Below are positions 19,201 to 26,867 of a DNA stretch of 64,000 bases, piece by piece. The DNA comes from Anaerolineae bacterium. Lineage in GTDB: Bacteria > Chloroflexota > Anaerolineae > Anaerolineales > UBA11579. Every line of letters begins with the position of its first letter. Within the stretch, counting starts at the first letter, position 1. The notes beneath the pieces were generated by a model. That model was given only the letters and a program-made list of their open reading frames with translations. It had not been told where the DNA came from and did not search any database. A program made the translations under genes and the position numbers. Where the stretch lies: NCBI GenBank assembly GCA_004297445.1, contig SCUK01000005.1, positions 1-64,000 on the forward strand, given 5' to 3'.

Positions 19201-21794
19201 ATCGTTAAGACCAGCGACGGCGCCATCACACTCCAGTTGGCGTAACGCGCATTTACCTTCATTGCCCGGGTCACATTCGCCGCCGTGGTCCATTGCAGGA
19301 GTTTCTTGTGGGCGATAAATAAGCGAACCAGCGTGGTGCCAATCGCGCCCAACGTCAGCAGGGCTTCGTGGGGTAGGAATAGAACAGACAGGGCCCAACG
19401 CATGAGCGGCAGCCGGATTGGCATGACCACTTGCCTGAGAGTCAGCCGCCCGCGCTTGTGCAAGCTTCGTCGTACGGCTTGCGCCACGATCGGCAACGCT
19501 GAGGGCAGCAGAGCCAGCCCGGTCCATACCAGGGGCGAGCCGGGCAGGAATAACCAGCCAGCCGCTAATAGTGCCAACAGGGAGGGCGGCAGCAAACTGC
19601 GCCTCAGGTTGTCAAATACCTTCCAGAGGTTGATTACGGATAAACGATTGCGGGCCCTGCCGGTTTCAGTATGGACGATAGGGAAAAGCCAGGGCAGCAA
19701 TTGCCAGTCACCCCGAACCCAACGCCGCAGGCGGCGGGCATAGGCCATATAGATCGCCGGATAATCCTCGTACAGGATGACATCCGTCACCAATGCCGCG
19801 CGCCCATAAATCCCCTCAAACAGGTCATGGCTGAGCAGGGTGTTATCGCGCACCTGTCCGGCCAGGCTGCGCTCAAAAGCGGTGACATCATAGATGCCCT
19901 TGCCCACATAACTTCCCTCGCCAAAAAGGTCCTGATAAACATCCGAGACGGCAAAGGAATACAGATCAAACCCCGGGTTTCCGGCAAAGACCTGGGCAAA
20001 GAGTGAGCGGTTCGCGCTGGTTGGTTTCACCGTCACCCGCGGCTGCAGCACGGTATAACCGGCCACCACCGAGCGCCCATCCTCTGCGAATTCGGCATGA
20101 TTAAGCGGATGTGCCAGGGTAGCGATCAACCGGTTGGCGCTGCCCTGCGGCAACGACGTGTCCGCGTCCAGCGTGATGACATATTTGATCCCGGGCAGAA
20201 TCCCAAGATTCCCCACCTGCGATGTGTAGGATGTCTCTCCTTTGCCAAGAAGCAGGTGATTGAACTCGGCCAGTTTGCCGCGCTTGCGTTCCCAACCCAT
20301 CCACACCCCCTCAGACTGGTTCCACTCACGCTGGCGGTGGAATAAGTAAAAGGGCGCCGTCTCTTCGTATTTCCGATTCAGGCCATCCACTCCCGCCCGC
20401 GCCAGTTCCAGCAATTCCTGGTCTTCCGGCATGTCCTGCGCCGGCGCATCTCCGAAGTCGGTCAGCAGCGCAAACGTCAGTAGCGGGTCGGGGTTGGCAA
20501 GGTAAGCGAGCTCCAGCCCTTGCAGGAGATGATTGAGTTCGCCTGTGCTTTCGAGCAAAGTAGGGAACACCACCATGGTGCGGATTCCCGGGGGGATGCC
20601 ATCAGAAAAATCCATTCGTGGCAGGCTTTGCGGTCCAATCCGGTGAGTGATATTCCAATGCACAATGGTGACCGCCGACTCCAACGCCAGCCCAAGCCCA
20701 AGCGCCCCAAGGAGGATGAGTTCGGCAAGTGAGCCGCCGGCAAGCCGCGCGTAGCTGAGCAGCCCCAATACGAATAACCCCGAAATAATTGCGATGCTTC
20801 CCAGATAGGTGAGGGTCGGCGCTGCCAGCAGCGCGCGGCGAACGCGGATGCTCAACCCGCGCTGATAGCGGATTTCATCTTCCAACATCCTGCGGCCCGC
20901 ATCCCGCAGATAGAACCCCACGTGCGCTTTTCGACCACCGGATGTTGGAAATTCATCCTCGGCCAATCCAATCGCAGCGTGTGCGACCTCTTCTTCGCTG
21001 AAATCCGAATGCCGCGCCAGGTCTTCAATCACGCTGCGGTAACTGTTACGGGTCTCAAAATCCATCCCCGCGTAGACGGATGTGGGGTCCCGGCGTAAAA
21101 TCTGTTCCACCCGGCTGACTTGCTCAAAGAAGTCATTCCAGTCCGTGGCGGAGAGCAGGCGCAGGCTCAGAAAACAGTTGGCAACGATTGACTCATTTGG
21201 CAGCGCCTGGGAAGCGAACTGGCGCGGGAGTTCATTCAGGCTTTTCGGCGTCTTCACACCTGTCAGTTCCGTGGCGGCGTAGACCAGCCGCTCAAGAAAC
21301 CCAATGCGCAGCATGATGGGCAGCGCCCACAGCTCACCAATCGTCAGTGGCGTTACCTCTTGATAGTGCTGAACAAAAGTCGCCAGGCCGGTCAGGTCAA
21401 TCTGGCTCTGGCTGTATCCAATCCATTCCCATGCCAGCCCAAAAATTCGCGGAGTTCCTTGCCCCACCGTCCCACCTAATTTGGGCAATTGCGCAAGAAA
21501 GCTGGCGGGTAAGTCTTCCTGGATTTGAACGAAGGTTTGTTTTACAACATAGAAGTTATCCAGCATCCACTCGCCTGCCCGCGAAATCGGCGCGTCTTTC
21601 GCCGGCAGGGTCCTGAATACGGAATGAGCCGCGCCCAATCCCAGTTCCCAGCTTTCAAGACGCTCCAGGAGGTCGCTCTTCGCTGACCGGGATAAGTCAA
21701 GGCTGTGGCTCCCTGCCAATTGACGCGCGAATTTACTCAGCTCGGACTCTGCATTTCGATCAGGGGAATCAGGGAAGGTCGACTGCGATTCCAT
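13293..21794 (-). CDS. Cyclic beta-1,2-glucan synthase-like protein (NdvB/ChvB type)
   Basis: 2833 aa, matching the roughly 2830-2870 aa of rhizobial and Brucella cyclic glucan synthases. Domains in order: an N-terminal soluble region; membrane helices near residues 330-380; a glycosyltransferase (GT84) domain with the DxD motif in LDADTSLP (about residue 540) and the Q/RxxRW-type RRWVRGDW (about 690); more membrane helices at 730-900; a glycoamylase-like domain (FGVPDLGYKRELHEG, about 1400); and a C-terminal GH94 phosphorylase-like region with GGGDWNDGM (about 2510). It should polymerise UDP-glucose at the inner membrane face and trim or cyclise the product, giving osmoprotective periplasmic-type glucans. 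Cyclisation in this lineage is inferred. It follows a universal stress gene by 9 nt. Confidence 0.88.
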   Translation of the reverse strand: MESQSTFPDSPDRNAESELSKFARQLAGSHSLDLSRSAKSDLLERLESWELGLGAAHSVFRTLPAKDAPISRAGEWMLDNFYVVKQTFVQIQEDLPASFLAQLPKLGGTVGQGTPRIFGLAWEWIGYSQSQIDLTGLATFVQHYQEVTPLTIGELWALPIMLRIGFLERLVYAATELTGVKTPKSLNELPRQFASQALPNESIVANCFLSLRLLSATDWNDFFEQVSRVEQILRRDPTSVYAGMDFETRNSYRSVIEDLARHSDFSEEEVAHAAIGLAEDEFPTSGGRKAHVGFYLRDAGRRMLEDEIRYQRGLSIRVRRALLAAPTLTYLGSIAIISGLFVLGLLSYARLAGGSLAELILLGALGLGLALESAVTIVHWNITHRIGPQSLPRMDFSDGIPPGIRTMVVFPTLLESTGELNHLLQGLELAYLANPDPLLTFALLTDFGDAPAQDMPEDQELLELARAGVDGLNRKYEETAPFYLFHRQREWNQSEGVWMGWERKRGKLAEFNHLLLGKGETSYTSQVGNLGILPGIKYVITLDADTSLPQGSANRLIATLAHPLNHAEFAEDGRSVVAGYTVLQPRVTVKPTSANRSLFAQVFAGNPGFDLYSFAVSDVYQDLFGEGSYVGKGIYDVTAFERSLAGQVRDNTLLSHDLFEGIYGRAALVTDVILYEDYPAIYMAYARRLRRWVRGDWQLLPWLFPIVHTETGRARNRLSVINLWKVFDNLRRSLLPPSLLALLAAGWLFLPGSPLVWTGLALLPSALPIVAQAVRRSLHKRGRLTLRQVVMPIRLPLMRWALSVLFLPHEALLTLGAIGTTLVRLFIAHKKLLQWTTAANVTRAMKVNARYANWSVMAPSLVLTILLGAAVAVLNPAAFWVAIPVLIGWLLAPQLAYSISKPVLHNPPPLSEPQRKQVLRLARRTWAFFERFVGPEDHWLPPDHFQESPLGSVAHYTTPTNIGLLLVSTLAAHDLGYIGLSELAVRLRSTLDTMDRLEHHRGHLLNWYDSQTLVALPPRYISTVDSGNLAASLITLKQGLLTMEQAPVLGEKPWQGLLTILDILSESLRALEKDYPGAADESFEDEFAHIHQRIRAAEKRPADWTGTLDWLAGESWEKISRRLLNLLESHPDLQLDSVTELKLFLDLMNHHLQTMQRSQDLFAPWLRLLNAPPQEFMHMPAWQEFEDSLPGEPFTLGEAAGVYYRIQVALSRFMVDVDGIADCTWCQELAANLTSARITVISLMAEFRGLIEQAEAAMTGMDFRFLFNSRRQVFHIGYNATTELLDPSFYDLLASEARVASLIAIAKGDVTQSHWQHLGRPVTEVNNKQLLLSWSGTMFEYLMPTLFVKNYPGTFLADSCYVALDAQANYRRERQAPWGISESGYYGFDVNQNYQYRAFGVPDLGYKRELHEGLVIAPYASLLGLSLQPQAVLENMAHLERLKMLGRFGFYEALDYSKTRIPAGGEYAIVQSYMAHHQGMILVAACNYLSGDVMVQRFHADERVKSVELLLQEKISLDAPLEFPHTGQPTEAPEPLRAVSSAPWRVPLDTPMPQVHVLTQGDASVMITNAGGGYSQWRKFALTRWQADSTLDAWGTWIYVQDCESGAFWSATCQPVGCRPEHQDVMFYPYKAEFRRWDNGISLRTEIAVGAGGVEIRHISILNDSDRPRRLKLTSYGEVALAAQAADRRHPAFNKLFIESDYLPRERAIVFERRPRTPDEKPVVLIHALVSDAGARGSIEYESDRAQFLGRGQTARAPLALVDAVHRPSGTTGGTLDPIFSLTQEITLKPHVRTRIAFLTLAAPSRAEALEKLTHYPSGTSTRRALGEARRASERVLIEQGLNASAVQDFQGLLSALLYPMGNLRAAPHILAQNDKGQAGLWAFGISGDFPILLVRVRDGESNLLAEALQAFAYWRSQYVTVNLVILNEQDTGYGLDLHNAIMRQVERLGATSWLNQREGIFILRDDQIQPADRLLFETVAGVILDEETGSLAEHARRLTALPTRLPAFTPSLSGVAAESGQAVSPPLQIPDGLTFENGLGGFSKDGSEYVIHLKPGEQTPHPWINVIANPEFGFLVSEAGSGCTWAENSGENRLTPWRNDPVTDMPGEVIYLRDEETGQVWSPTPMPAGAETGHMVRHGAGYSTFESQSHDLNQSLRLFVAPAAPVKIAQLRLQNLNQRPRRITVTYYAEWVLGTTRDLQQAHILPEFDPERHALLASNRFNTEFGERVAFLAANKRPHGVTADRSEFLGRLGDYRNPAALSRIGLASAVNAGLDPCAALQLHVDLAAGATEDVTFFLGQGANRAASLALIEQVQAKGAAEAIWEAVHQQWDDILSAVQVNTPDASMDLMLNRWMLTQTLACRLWGRTALYQSSGAFGFRDQLQDVLALLHTRPDLARAQILEAARHQFEAGDVLHWWNPPSGRGVRTRYSDDLLWLPFATAEYVMATGDESILTENLPFLKGEALKPAEVEHYTRFAVASESFTLYEHCRRALERGATTGIHGLPLMGGGDWNDGMNRVGVAGRGESVWLGWFLHATLKGFAGLAERMKDDPQPYLQQAKENAGALEAHAWDGEWYLRAFYDDGSRLGTRENNECQIDSVAQSWAVLSGGGDPARAAPAMESVNRLLVLPHEQMILLLTPPFDNTARDPGYIKGYLPGVRENGGQYTHAAIWVAWAFARLGQGDRAAELFRMLNPISHADTPEKVGRYRVEPYVIAADVYSATAHVGRGGWTWYTGSSAWMYRLGLEAILGISRLGPALKINPCIPKEWPGFKVDYRFGKAHYEISVENPDGVNQGIVRTLLDGKLQPRDTIPLLDDGQVHQVQVLMGGSK

Positions 21795-21803
21795 CAGCCC
21801 TGG

Positions 21804-22775
21804 CTATCGCTCACTTCGTTCTGCAGCCGTCAATTCAGAAGACCGCGATTCCTGTTTCGCCGGCAGGTCTTGCAGGATCAGAAGCGGGACTTTGCCGTAC
21901 AAGATAAAGTTATTGACCAGGCTGCCGTACGGCCATTGTTGATTTCCAGAATGCCCGTGGGCGTTCATTGCGACCAGCCCGATATTTTCCTGTTCAACCA
22001 GCCGGTGCAATTCAACGCAGGCATTGTCACTGGTGAGGAGATGTGTCTGAACCTTTATGCCGTCCAGGGAGGAACGCGACTTCACCTCTTCGAGATACCG
22101 GCCTGCTTCTTCCCGATTTCGCTCAACCACTTTGTTGGAAAGTTCAATGTCTTCAGGCGCCGGAGGCATCTGGCGCGCCATTTCCGGCCGCTGTATGACA
22201 TGCATCAGGTGAATCTGTGACTTGTGGAATCGCGCCAACTGCGTGATCGCCGGCAGGACATTTTCAGCCCGTTGAGAGCCGTCCAGCGGCACGAGGATGC
22301 GCGGATACGCCGGGGTCTCTGAAGGCTCATCCGCGCGGGCCGTTTGCTGGTGCGCCCGAACGATGAGCACAGAAGTGGGTGCGCTCAGGATGATTTTTTG
22401 CGAAACACTGCTGACGCCCCATGGAGTCAAACCACTCCGCCCATGGCTGCTCAATATGATTAACTTGATGTCCTTTTGTTGCGCATAGGCGGCTATCCCT
22501 TCCGCGACCCGCCCTTCCAGGACGGCAGTGCCTGACCGCAACTTCGATTCCTCAAGTCTTTCCCTGGCTTTTTCGAGATAAAGAGATGCCTGGGTTTTAT
22601 TGATTTGCCAACTTAATAGGTCCATCAACTGGCCCGGCACGCCGGTCTGGTTCTTTTCCAACATGCGCAGCAGACTGATTTCCGAATCAAAAGGTCGGGC
22701 GATGGCCATCGCATGCGGCAGAACACACTCGGCCAGTTGGGAACCATCCAGCGGGACGAGAATGGAATCGAACAT
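21804..22775 (-). CDS. Tandem universal stress protein (two UspA domains)
   Basis: 323 aa with two Usp domains, each opening with ILVPLDGSQ-AE (residues about 4-14 and again near 160). Each has a nucleotide-binding loop: SSHGRSG followed by SVSQ in the first and NAHGHSG followed by YGSLVN in the second, the G-x2-G-x9-G(S/T) type that binds ATP. It is cytosolic and likely supports stress survival. It is the first gene of a two-gene unit with the glucan synthase downstream, which links the glucan polymer to stress response. Confidence 0.9.
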   Translation of the reverse strand: MFDSILVPLDGSQLAECVLPHAMAIARPFDSEISLLRMLEKNQTGVPGQLMDLLSWQINKTQASLYLEKARERLEESKLRSGTAVLEGRVAEGIAAYAQQKDIKLIILSSHGRSGLTPWGVSSVSQKIILSAPTSVLIVRAHQQTARADEPSETPAYPRILVPLDGSQRAENVLPAITQLARFHKSQIHLMHVIQRPEMARQMPPAPEDIELSNKVVERNREEAGRYLEEVKSRSSLDGIKVQTHLLTSDNACVELHRLVEQENIGLVAMNAHGHSGNQQWPYGSLVNNFILYGKVPLLILQDLPAKQESRSSELTAAERSER

Positions 22776-22949
22776 GTTTCATCCTTTCGATTGTTCAGTA
22801 TGCCGGCTGGCGCAACCCTGCCCCCGATTTCACATGGCCAGATTGGAGGTCGTCAAACAAGGCGGGAAACCAAGATCGTCTCTGCGATGGGACTACCGGA
22901 CTTTGATTCCATTATATGCCCTGACACATCGATATCGCCGTTTTGCCCG
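22776..22949. other. Intergenic region between divergent stress genes, left part
   Basis: No gene is seen. The universal stress gene reads left from 22775 and the lipoprotein operon reads right from 23194; the promoter module for the latter starts at 22950. Confidence 0.5.
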
Positions 22950-23017
22950 TCCCCCATATGGACGAATGATAAATTCCCCAGCCGAGGGATGCCTTTTGCG
23001 CCCTCCACCCCTAGACT
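22950..23017 (+). promoter_or_regulatory. TCCCCC/23 promoter module, copy 1 (lipoprotein operon)
   Basis: Box 1 TCCCCC starts at 22950 (TCCCCCATATGG); box 2 ATTCCCC starts at 22973, exactly 23 bp later; GGATG lies at 22987-22991; TAGACT (23012-23017) follows after 20 bp as a -10-like hexamer. No -35 match is present. The geometry agrees with four other copies at 29.2, 32.3, 33.0 and 39.2 kb. The next gene starts at 23194. Confidence 0.65.
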
Positions 23018-23193
23018 GAAAGGGAGTAAACACCCTTGTTTGGGACGGGGTGTGTACTGAGTTCAAACGGGAGAAAAGATCGGCGAGTCTTACAACCTGC
23101 TTTCCGGCTCTACACCGGTCCCCAAACTCTAAATGTCGACAAGCCTACGCATTATTAGAGAAGACGTCATGGCTGTACGGAAGGAGAACCACA

Positions 23194-23532
23194 ATGCGAT
23201 CAGAAACGAGAAAGTCCCGCAGTCTGCCCCTCATGTTCCTCATCTTTACGTTGATCGGGTCGTTGCTGTTGAGCGCCTGCGGCAGCTTCGGCGTGCAGGT
23301 GCAGTCAGACGGCGAAGACGGATTCACAGTCACCGGCGGCGGGCAAGCCGATGATGGCGGAGACACAGGAACCATCGATATTGCCCCAGACAACTCAGGT
23401 GGCGATGCCTCAGCAGATGGCTCCACAATGAACACCAATACCGTGCTATTGATTGCTGTGGGTCTGGCGATTCTTCTTGCCATTCTCGCCCTGGTCGTAG
23501 CCGGTTCACGACGTGAAAGGAACCCCTCATGA
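23194..23532 (+). CDS. Small lipoprotein with C-terminal transmembrane helix
   Basis: 112 aa. The start at 23194 has AAGGAG seven bases upstream. A signal peptide ends in the lipobox LLSAC (cysteine near residue 27). A short acidic, glycine-rich middle follows, then a hydrophobic helix (VLLIAVGLAILLAILALVV) and a basic tail. A protein with both a lipid anchor and a C-terminal helix would be held at both ends; no family is recognised. It overlaps the next gene by 4 nt (ATGA), so the two are translationally coupled. Expression probably starts at the module at 22950-23017. Confidence 0.75.
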   Translation: MRSETRKSRSLPLMFLIFTLIGSLLLSACGSFGVQVQSDGEDGFTVTGGGQADDGGDTGTIDIAPDNSGGDASADGSTMNTNTVLLIAVGLAILLAILALVVAGSRRERNPS

Positions 23533-24296
23533 AGAAATTTCTGATAACCATGTTAACCCTGATGGCCATTGGCCTGTCGGCTTGTGCCGGCGCCCTGCCA
23601 ACCGCCGCCCCGGATGCCACCGCTCCTGCGGATGCGACCTCTGAGGCCACCAGCACTCCGGATGCCGAGGCAGAATATTATCTCGAACTGCCTGACCTTC
23701 TGCTCTACCATGTGGTGGACGGCGTTCTGCTGTCTTCCGAACTGGCAGCCCTGGATTCCGTCATCACCCTTCAGGGTTCTGTCATCCAGATTTCCGGCTC
23801 GGAAAGCGCCCTGGTCCTCAATGGCAATGTGAATGTCGTGGAGGCTGACCTCATTGCCTGCAACGGTGTGATTCACATCATTGACGATGTGCTCACCCTG
23901 CCGGAGCCGGTTTCTGAAGATGTCTCTGCAGCCGCAACCCAGACTGCCAACATGAACGATTCGAATGAAGCGCCGGAAGATTGCGAAAGCATGGAAGACC
24001 TCCTGCGCTCAGACGAACGCTTCTCTAACATTGTGGCGGCACTGGAATGGGCCGAACTGATGGACCTGCTTGACGGAGACGGTAGTTACACACTGTTCGT
24101 TCCGGAAGAGTTCCTGTTTGTTCCGCCCACGTCTGACGATGGTGAGAAAATCACTATTTGCCACGCTACCGGCAGCGAAAAGAATCCCTACGTCATGATC
24201 ACCATCAGCGTCAACGGCCTGAACGGGCATGAAGACCACCAGAACGGGGAAGACATTATCCCGGCGCCCGCCGGCGGTTGCCCCGGTGGTAATTAG
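23529..24296 (+). CDS. Lipoprotein with rearranged fasciclin-like domain
   Basis: 255 aa. A lipobox signal peptide (GLSAC, cysteine 19) is followed by an A/T/P-rich linker. Residues about 55-125 match the C-terminal half of a FAS1 domain (LLLYHVVDG, TLQGSVI, VVEADLIACNGVIHIIDDVL). Residues about 155-195 then match the N-terminal half (FSNIVAALEWAELMDLL, GSYTLFVPEE). The order is thus reversed relative to a normal FAS1 domain. The end (about 205-255) is a KITICHATGS-NPYVMIT module with GLNGHEDHQNGEDIIPAP, common in secreted bacterial proteins. A role in adhesion or cell-surface matrix is inferred. Confidence 0.75.
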   Translation: MKKFLITMLTLMAIGLSACAGALPTAAPDATAPADATSEATSTPDAEAEYYLELPDLLLYHVVDGVLLSSELAALDSVITLQGSVIQISGSESALVLNGNVNVVEADLIACNGVIHIIDDVLTLPEPVSEDVSAAATQTANMNDSNEAPEDCESMEDLLRSDERFSNIVAALEWAELMDLLDGDGSYTLFVPEEFLFVPPTSDDGEKITICHATGSEKNPYVMITISVNGLNGHEDHQNGEDIIPAPAGGCPGGN

Positions 24297-24344
24297 ACAG
24301 CCGTACCCATTTAGAAACCAGTAGAAAACAGAAAGGAAATCACC

Positions 24345-24779
24345 ATGAAGAAGTGTAGTGATGTTATGACCAAAGACCCCACGTTGTGCCTGCCCACTGA
24401 CACTGTTGGCAAAGCCGCACAGTTGATGAAGAGCGAGAACATCGGCTCACTCCCCGTCATCGAAAGTGAAGGCACTCGCAAGCTGGTCGGCATCGTGACC
24501 GATCGCGACTTGGCCGTGAAAGTGGTGGCGGCTGACCGCGACTCCGGCGCAACCAAGTTGTCAGATGTCATGACTCAAATGGTCTACACCTGCAACGCGG
24601 ACGATGACGTGATGGTAGCCGTGGCCACCATGGCAGAACATCAGTTGCGCCGTCTTCCGGTGGTGGACAAAGATGCCAAGGTCGTCGGGATCATCTCCCA
24701 GGCCGACATTGCCACCCGCGTCAACCTCCCCGAAGAAACCGGCGAGATGGTGAAAGAAATTTCACAACCAACCGCCTGA
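24345..24779 (+). CDS. CBS-domain protein
   Basis: 144 aa made of two CBS motifs (a Bateman pair): V-MTKDP-LCLPTDTVG at the start and DVMTQMVYTCNADDDV in the middle, each followed by LPVIES or LPVVDKDAKVVGIIS. Such stand-alone pairs bind adenine nucleotides and act as energy or stress sensors. A good ribosome-binding site (GAAAGGA) precedes the ATG. It follows the fasciclin-like gene by 48 nt and is closed by a hairpin at 24801, so it is probably the third gene of the operon. Confidence 0.9.
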   Translation: MKKCSDVMTKDPTLCLPTDTVGKAAQLMKSENIGSLPVIESEGTRKLVGIVTDRDLAVKVVAADRDSGATKLSDVMTQMVYTCNADDDVMVAVATMAEHQLRRLPVVDKDAKVVGIISQADIATRVNLPEETGEMVKEISQPTA

Positions 24780-24800
24780 CACAGGCACAGAACTACAAAC

Positions 24801-24829
24801 GGCCCGGGGTTTTACAGAAACCCCGGGCC
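24801..24829 (+). terminator. Strong hairpin after the CBS gene
   Basis: A perfect 12-bp stem (GGCCCGGGGTTT with AAACCCCGGGCC) and a 5-nt loop, 21 nt after the stop. No T-run follows, so it may act as a processing or 3'-end stabilising hairpin rather than a classical terminator. Confidence 0.65.
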
Positions 24830-24915
24830 AACGCAATCATCTTTCAAATTCATTCCCGGCTGGTAGTTTGTCAATCATGCCGTAGGGAAACATCGTTAGC
24901 GCTTCAAGGAGGCAC

Positions 24916-25878
24916 ATGATGGTCAGGCTACAAATCACTCACTACCGCATACGCATGGCAAACCTTGTCCATGCGATGGGCCTCACCAGCCTGGCGCTGG
25001 CGCTGGCATTCAGTCTGACTGGCGCCGTCGCTCTGGCTGCTCCGATGGCCCAGACCGCAGCCGGCCTGGGCCAGGCCGCCACCTTCTCCGTAATCGGCAA
25101 GGCCGGGGTAACGAACACCGGGCCTTCAGTCCTTTCAGGAAATGTTGGCGCGGATAGCTCAATCATCGGTTTCGGCGGCGCTCCGGACGGGACGGCGAAC
25201 GGCCTGGTCTTTGCGCCGGAGGTGAATGGCCCCGAGTCGGATGCCGCCACCGCAGATGGCGTTTTGACCTCACAAGCCGGGGCCGCCGCAGCGGCAGGTC
25301 CCAACCTCACCGGCCTCTCCCTCGTTCCGGGCGTCTACACTGTTGGCTCCGCGCTCTTACCCGGTGAACTGACGCTGGATGGACCCGGGGTCTACATCTT
25401 TCTCGCGTCTGACCTTACCGCCAGCGGGAACGTTACCCTGACGAACGGGGCAGACGCCTGCAATGTCTTCTGGCATGTCGACAGCGCCGCCACTATCACC
25501 GGCGGTTCGTTCGTTGGCACAATCATCGCCGGCACCAGCGTTACATTCGGCGATGCCGCCAGCCTGGATGGCCGCGCCATCGCGCTGACCGGCAATGTAA
25601 CCCTGATCAACAACGTCATCTCAGGACCCTCCTGCGCGGCGGCGGCCGCCGCTGTCCTCGCTGCAACCTCCACCCCGGATGCTTCAGCAGCAGCAACAAC
25701 TGCAACAGCCGGAGCAGCAACAGCAGGGGCAACCGCTACCCCGCTGGTTCTCGTTCCAGTGACCGGAGTGGACAGGTCTGTAAACAGTGCGCTCGCCTTG
25801 CGCTCGTGGCTTCAGATCGGCCTCGTCGTGGTGGGCATGGGCCTGATGCTGCTCGGTTACGTCTTGAGGCGCGAATAG
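24916..25878 (+). CDS. DUF3494 ice-binding-like surface protein with sortase-type tail
   Basis: 320 aa. A signal peptide (about residues 1-43) is followed by a DUF3494 domain (about 50-240): ATFSVIGKAGVTNTGPS, GNVGAD, PGVYTVGSALL, GPGVYIFLASDLT and the NVFWHVDSAATI / GTIIAGTSVTFGDAASLDGRAIALTGNVTL pattern split over these positions. The fold is the beta-helix of bacterial ice-binding proteins, though many members act as adhesins. An A/T-rich linker leads to VPVTG, a hydrophobic helix and a short RRE end, which is a sortase sorting signal of the LPxTG class. AAGGAGG lies just upstream of the start. The sortase gene follows. Confidence 0.85.
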   Translation: MMVRLQITHYRIRMANLVHAMGLTSLALALAFSLTGAVALAAPMAQTAAGLGQAATFSVIGKAGVTNTGPSVLSGNVGADSSIIGFGGAPDGTANGLVFAPEVNGPESDAATADGVLTSQAGAAAAAGPNLTGLSLVPGVYTVGSALLPGELTLDGPGVYIFLASDLTASGNVTLTNGADACNVFWHVDSAATITGGSFVGTIIAGTSVTFGDAASLDGRAIALTGNVTLINNVISGPSCAAAAAAVLAATSTPDASAAATTATAGAATAGATATPLVLVPVTGVDRSVNSALALRSWLQIGLVVVGMGLMLLGYVLRRE

Positions 25879-25899
25879 CCTTCTGCGAATCTTGCATAG

Positions 25900-25927
25900 C
25901 CGGCCATTTCAATTTCAGAGTGGCCGG
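25900..25927 (+). terminator. Hairpin between surface protein and sortase genes
   Basis: CCGGCCA (25900-25906) pairs with TGGCCGG (25921-25927). It lies between the two genes and could reduce read-through so that substrate is made in excess of enzyme. It also argues against a sortase start upstream of it. Confidence 0.45.
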
Positions 25928-25990
25928 TTGTGCCATTCCTTCAGCCCGCCGGAACTCGTCAGTTCGCCAGGTCTGCCGAAAAGGTCGCCA

Positions 25991-26785
25991 GTGCGTAGTC
26001 TTCACATAGTTGGCAGTTCCCTGATGTGGCTTGGTCTGCTGGTCCTGCTGGCGGCTTTCGGCGTCGGCATTGTCAGGCCTCAACCAGGTCTCTCACCATT
26101 TGACCAACTCGATTCCTTTGACGCGCGGGGGCAGGGCCTCTTGCCGGTCCTGGTGCCAATGGCAAACGCTGCCGGAATCCGGGACTCCGCGTCTCAACTT
26201 CAGCCCAGCGACAGCCCGGTAGGGAAACCGATTGATTGGATTCCCCTTTCCCGCCAGGATTGGTATGCGGGTGCGGCGCCTGTGCCATTCCTCTTCCCGG
26301 ACCAGATTTCTATTCCCGCCATCCAGCTTCATGCGCCAGTCGTCATCGCATCCCTTAGAGAGCTTGAGGTCCAGGGCCAGCTATTCCAGCAGTGGGTTGC
26401 CCCGGATGCGTTTGAAATCGGTTACCTGCTTACGCCAGTTTCCGAAGGCCTGGGGACTCCGGGCAATACCGTCCTGGTGGGGCACCACAATGTCTATGGC
26501 GAAGTCTTCGCCCGGCTCGAGGACCTGGTTGTCGGCGACATTATTCTTGTCTATTCAGGCGGTGAAAAGTTCGCTTATCTTGTCACCCTTAGAATGATTC
26601 TTCCGGAACGAAATCAGCAACTGGAGGTGAGGCTGGAAAATGCCGAATGGATTGCCCCCACCCAGGATGAACGACTGACCCTGATTACCTGCTGGCCCTA
26701 TGAAAGCAACACCCACCGGCTGGTCATCGTCGCGCAACCCGTTGACGCGAGCCAACTGGAAAGCCGCGACCCGGGACAGCAGTAA
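25991..26785 (+). CDS. Sortase (class D/E-like transpeptidase)
   Basis: About 264 aa from the GTG at 25991, which has AAGG upstream; the frame is open back to 25892. One N-terminal membrane anchor (MWLGLLVLLAAFGVGIV) is followed by a linker and a sortase beta-barrel with the catalytic histidine in VLVGHHNVYG, cysteine in TLITCWPY and arginine in THRLVIVAQ. It should cleave a sorting signal and attach the protein to a cell-surface amine. The only obvious substrate in the window is the DUF3494 protein directly upstream, ending in VPVTG, a helix and arginines. Confidence 0.88.
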   Translation: MRSLHIVGSSLMWLGLLVLLAAFGVGIVRPQPGLSPFDQLDSFDARGQGLLPVLVPMANAAGIRDSASQLQPSDSPVGKPIDWIPLSRQDWYAGAAPVPFLFPDQISIPAIQLHAPVVIASLRELEVQGQLFQQWVAPDAFEIGYLLTPVSEGLGTPGNTVLVGHHNVYGEVFARLEDLVVGDIILVYSGGEKFAYLVTLRMILPERNQQLEVRLENAEWIAPTQDERLTLITCWPYESNTHRLVIVAQPVDASQLESRDPGQQ

Positions 26786-26867
26786 TACCCTCAGTTGTCC
26801 ACCCCCACGGTGTTCAACCGGGCCGGGCAGACTGCCACCGGGAAACGGGCCAGTTGTCTTCCGGGCA

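Noticed and set aside
25892-25990. Earlier start of the sortase gene at 25892
   Set aside because: It would include the hairpin at 25900-25927 and adds a non-conserved polar segment before the membrane anchor; GTG at 25991 has a ribosome-binding site.
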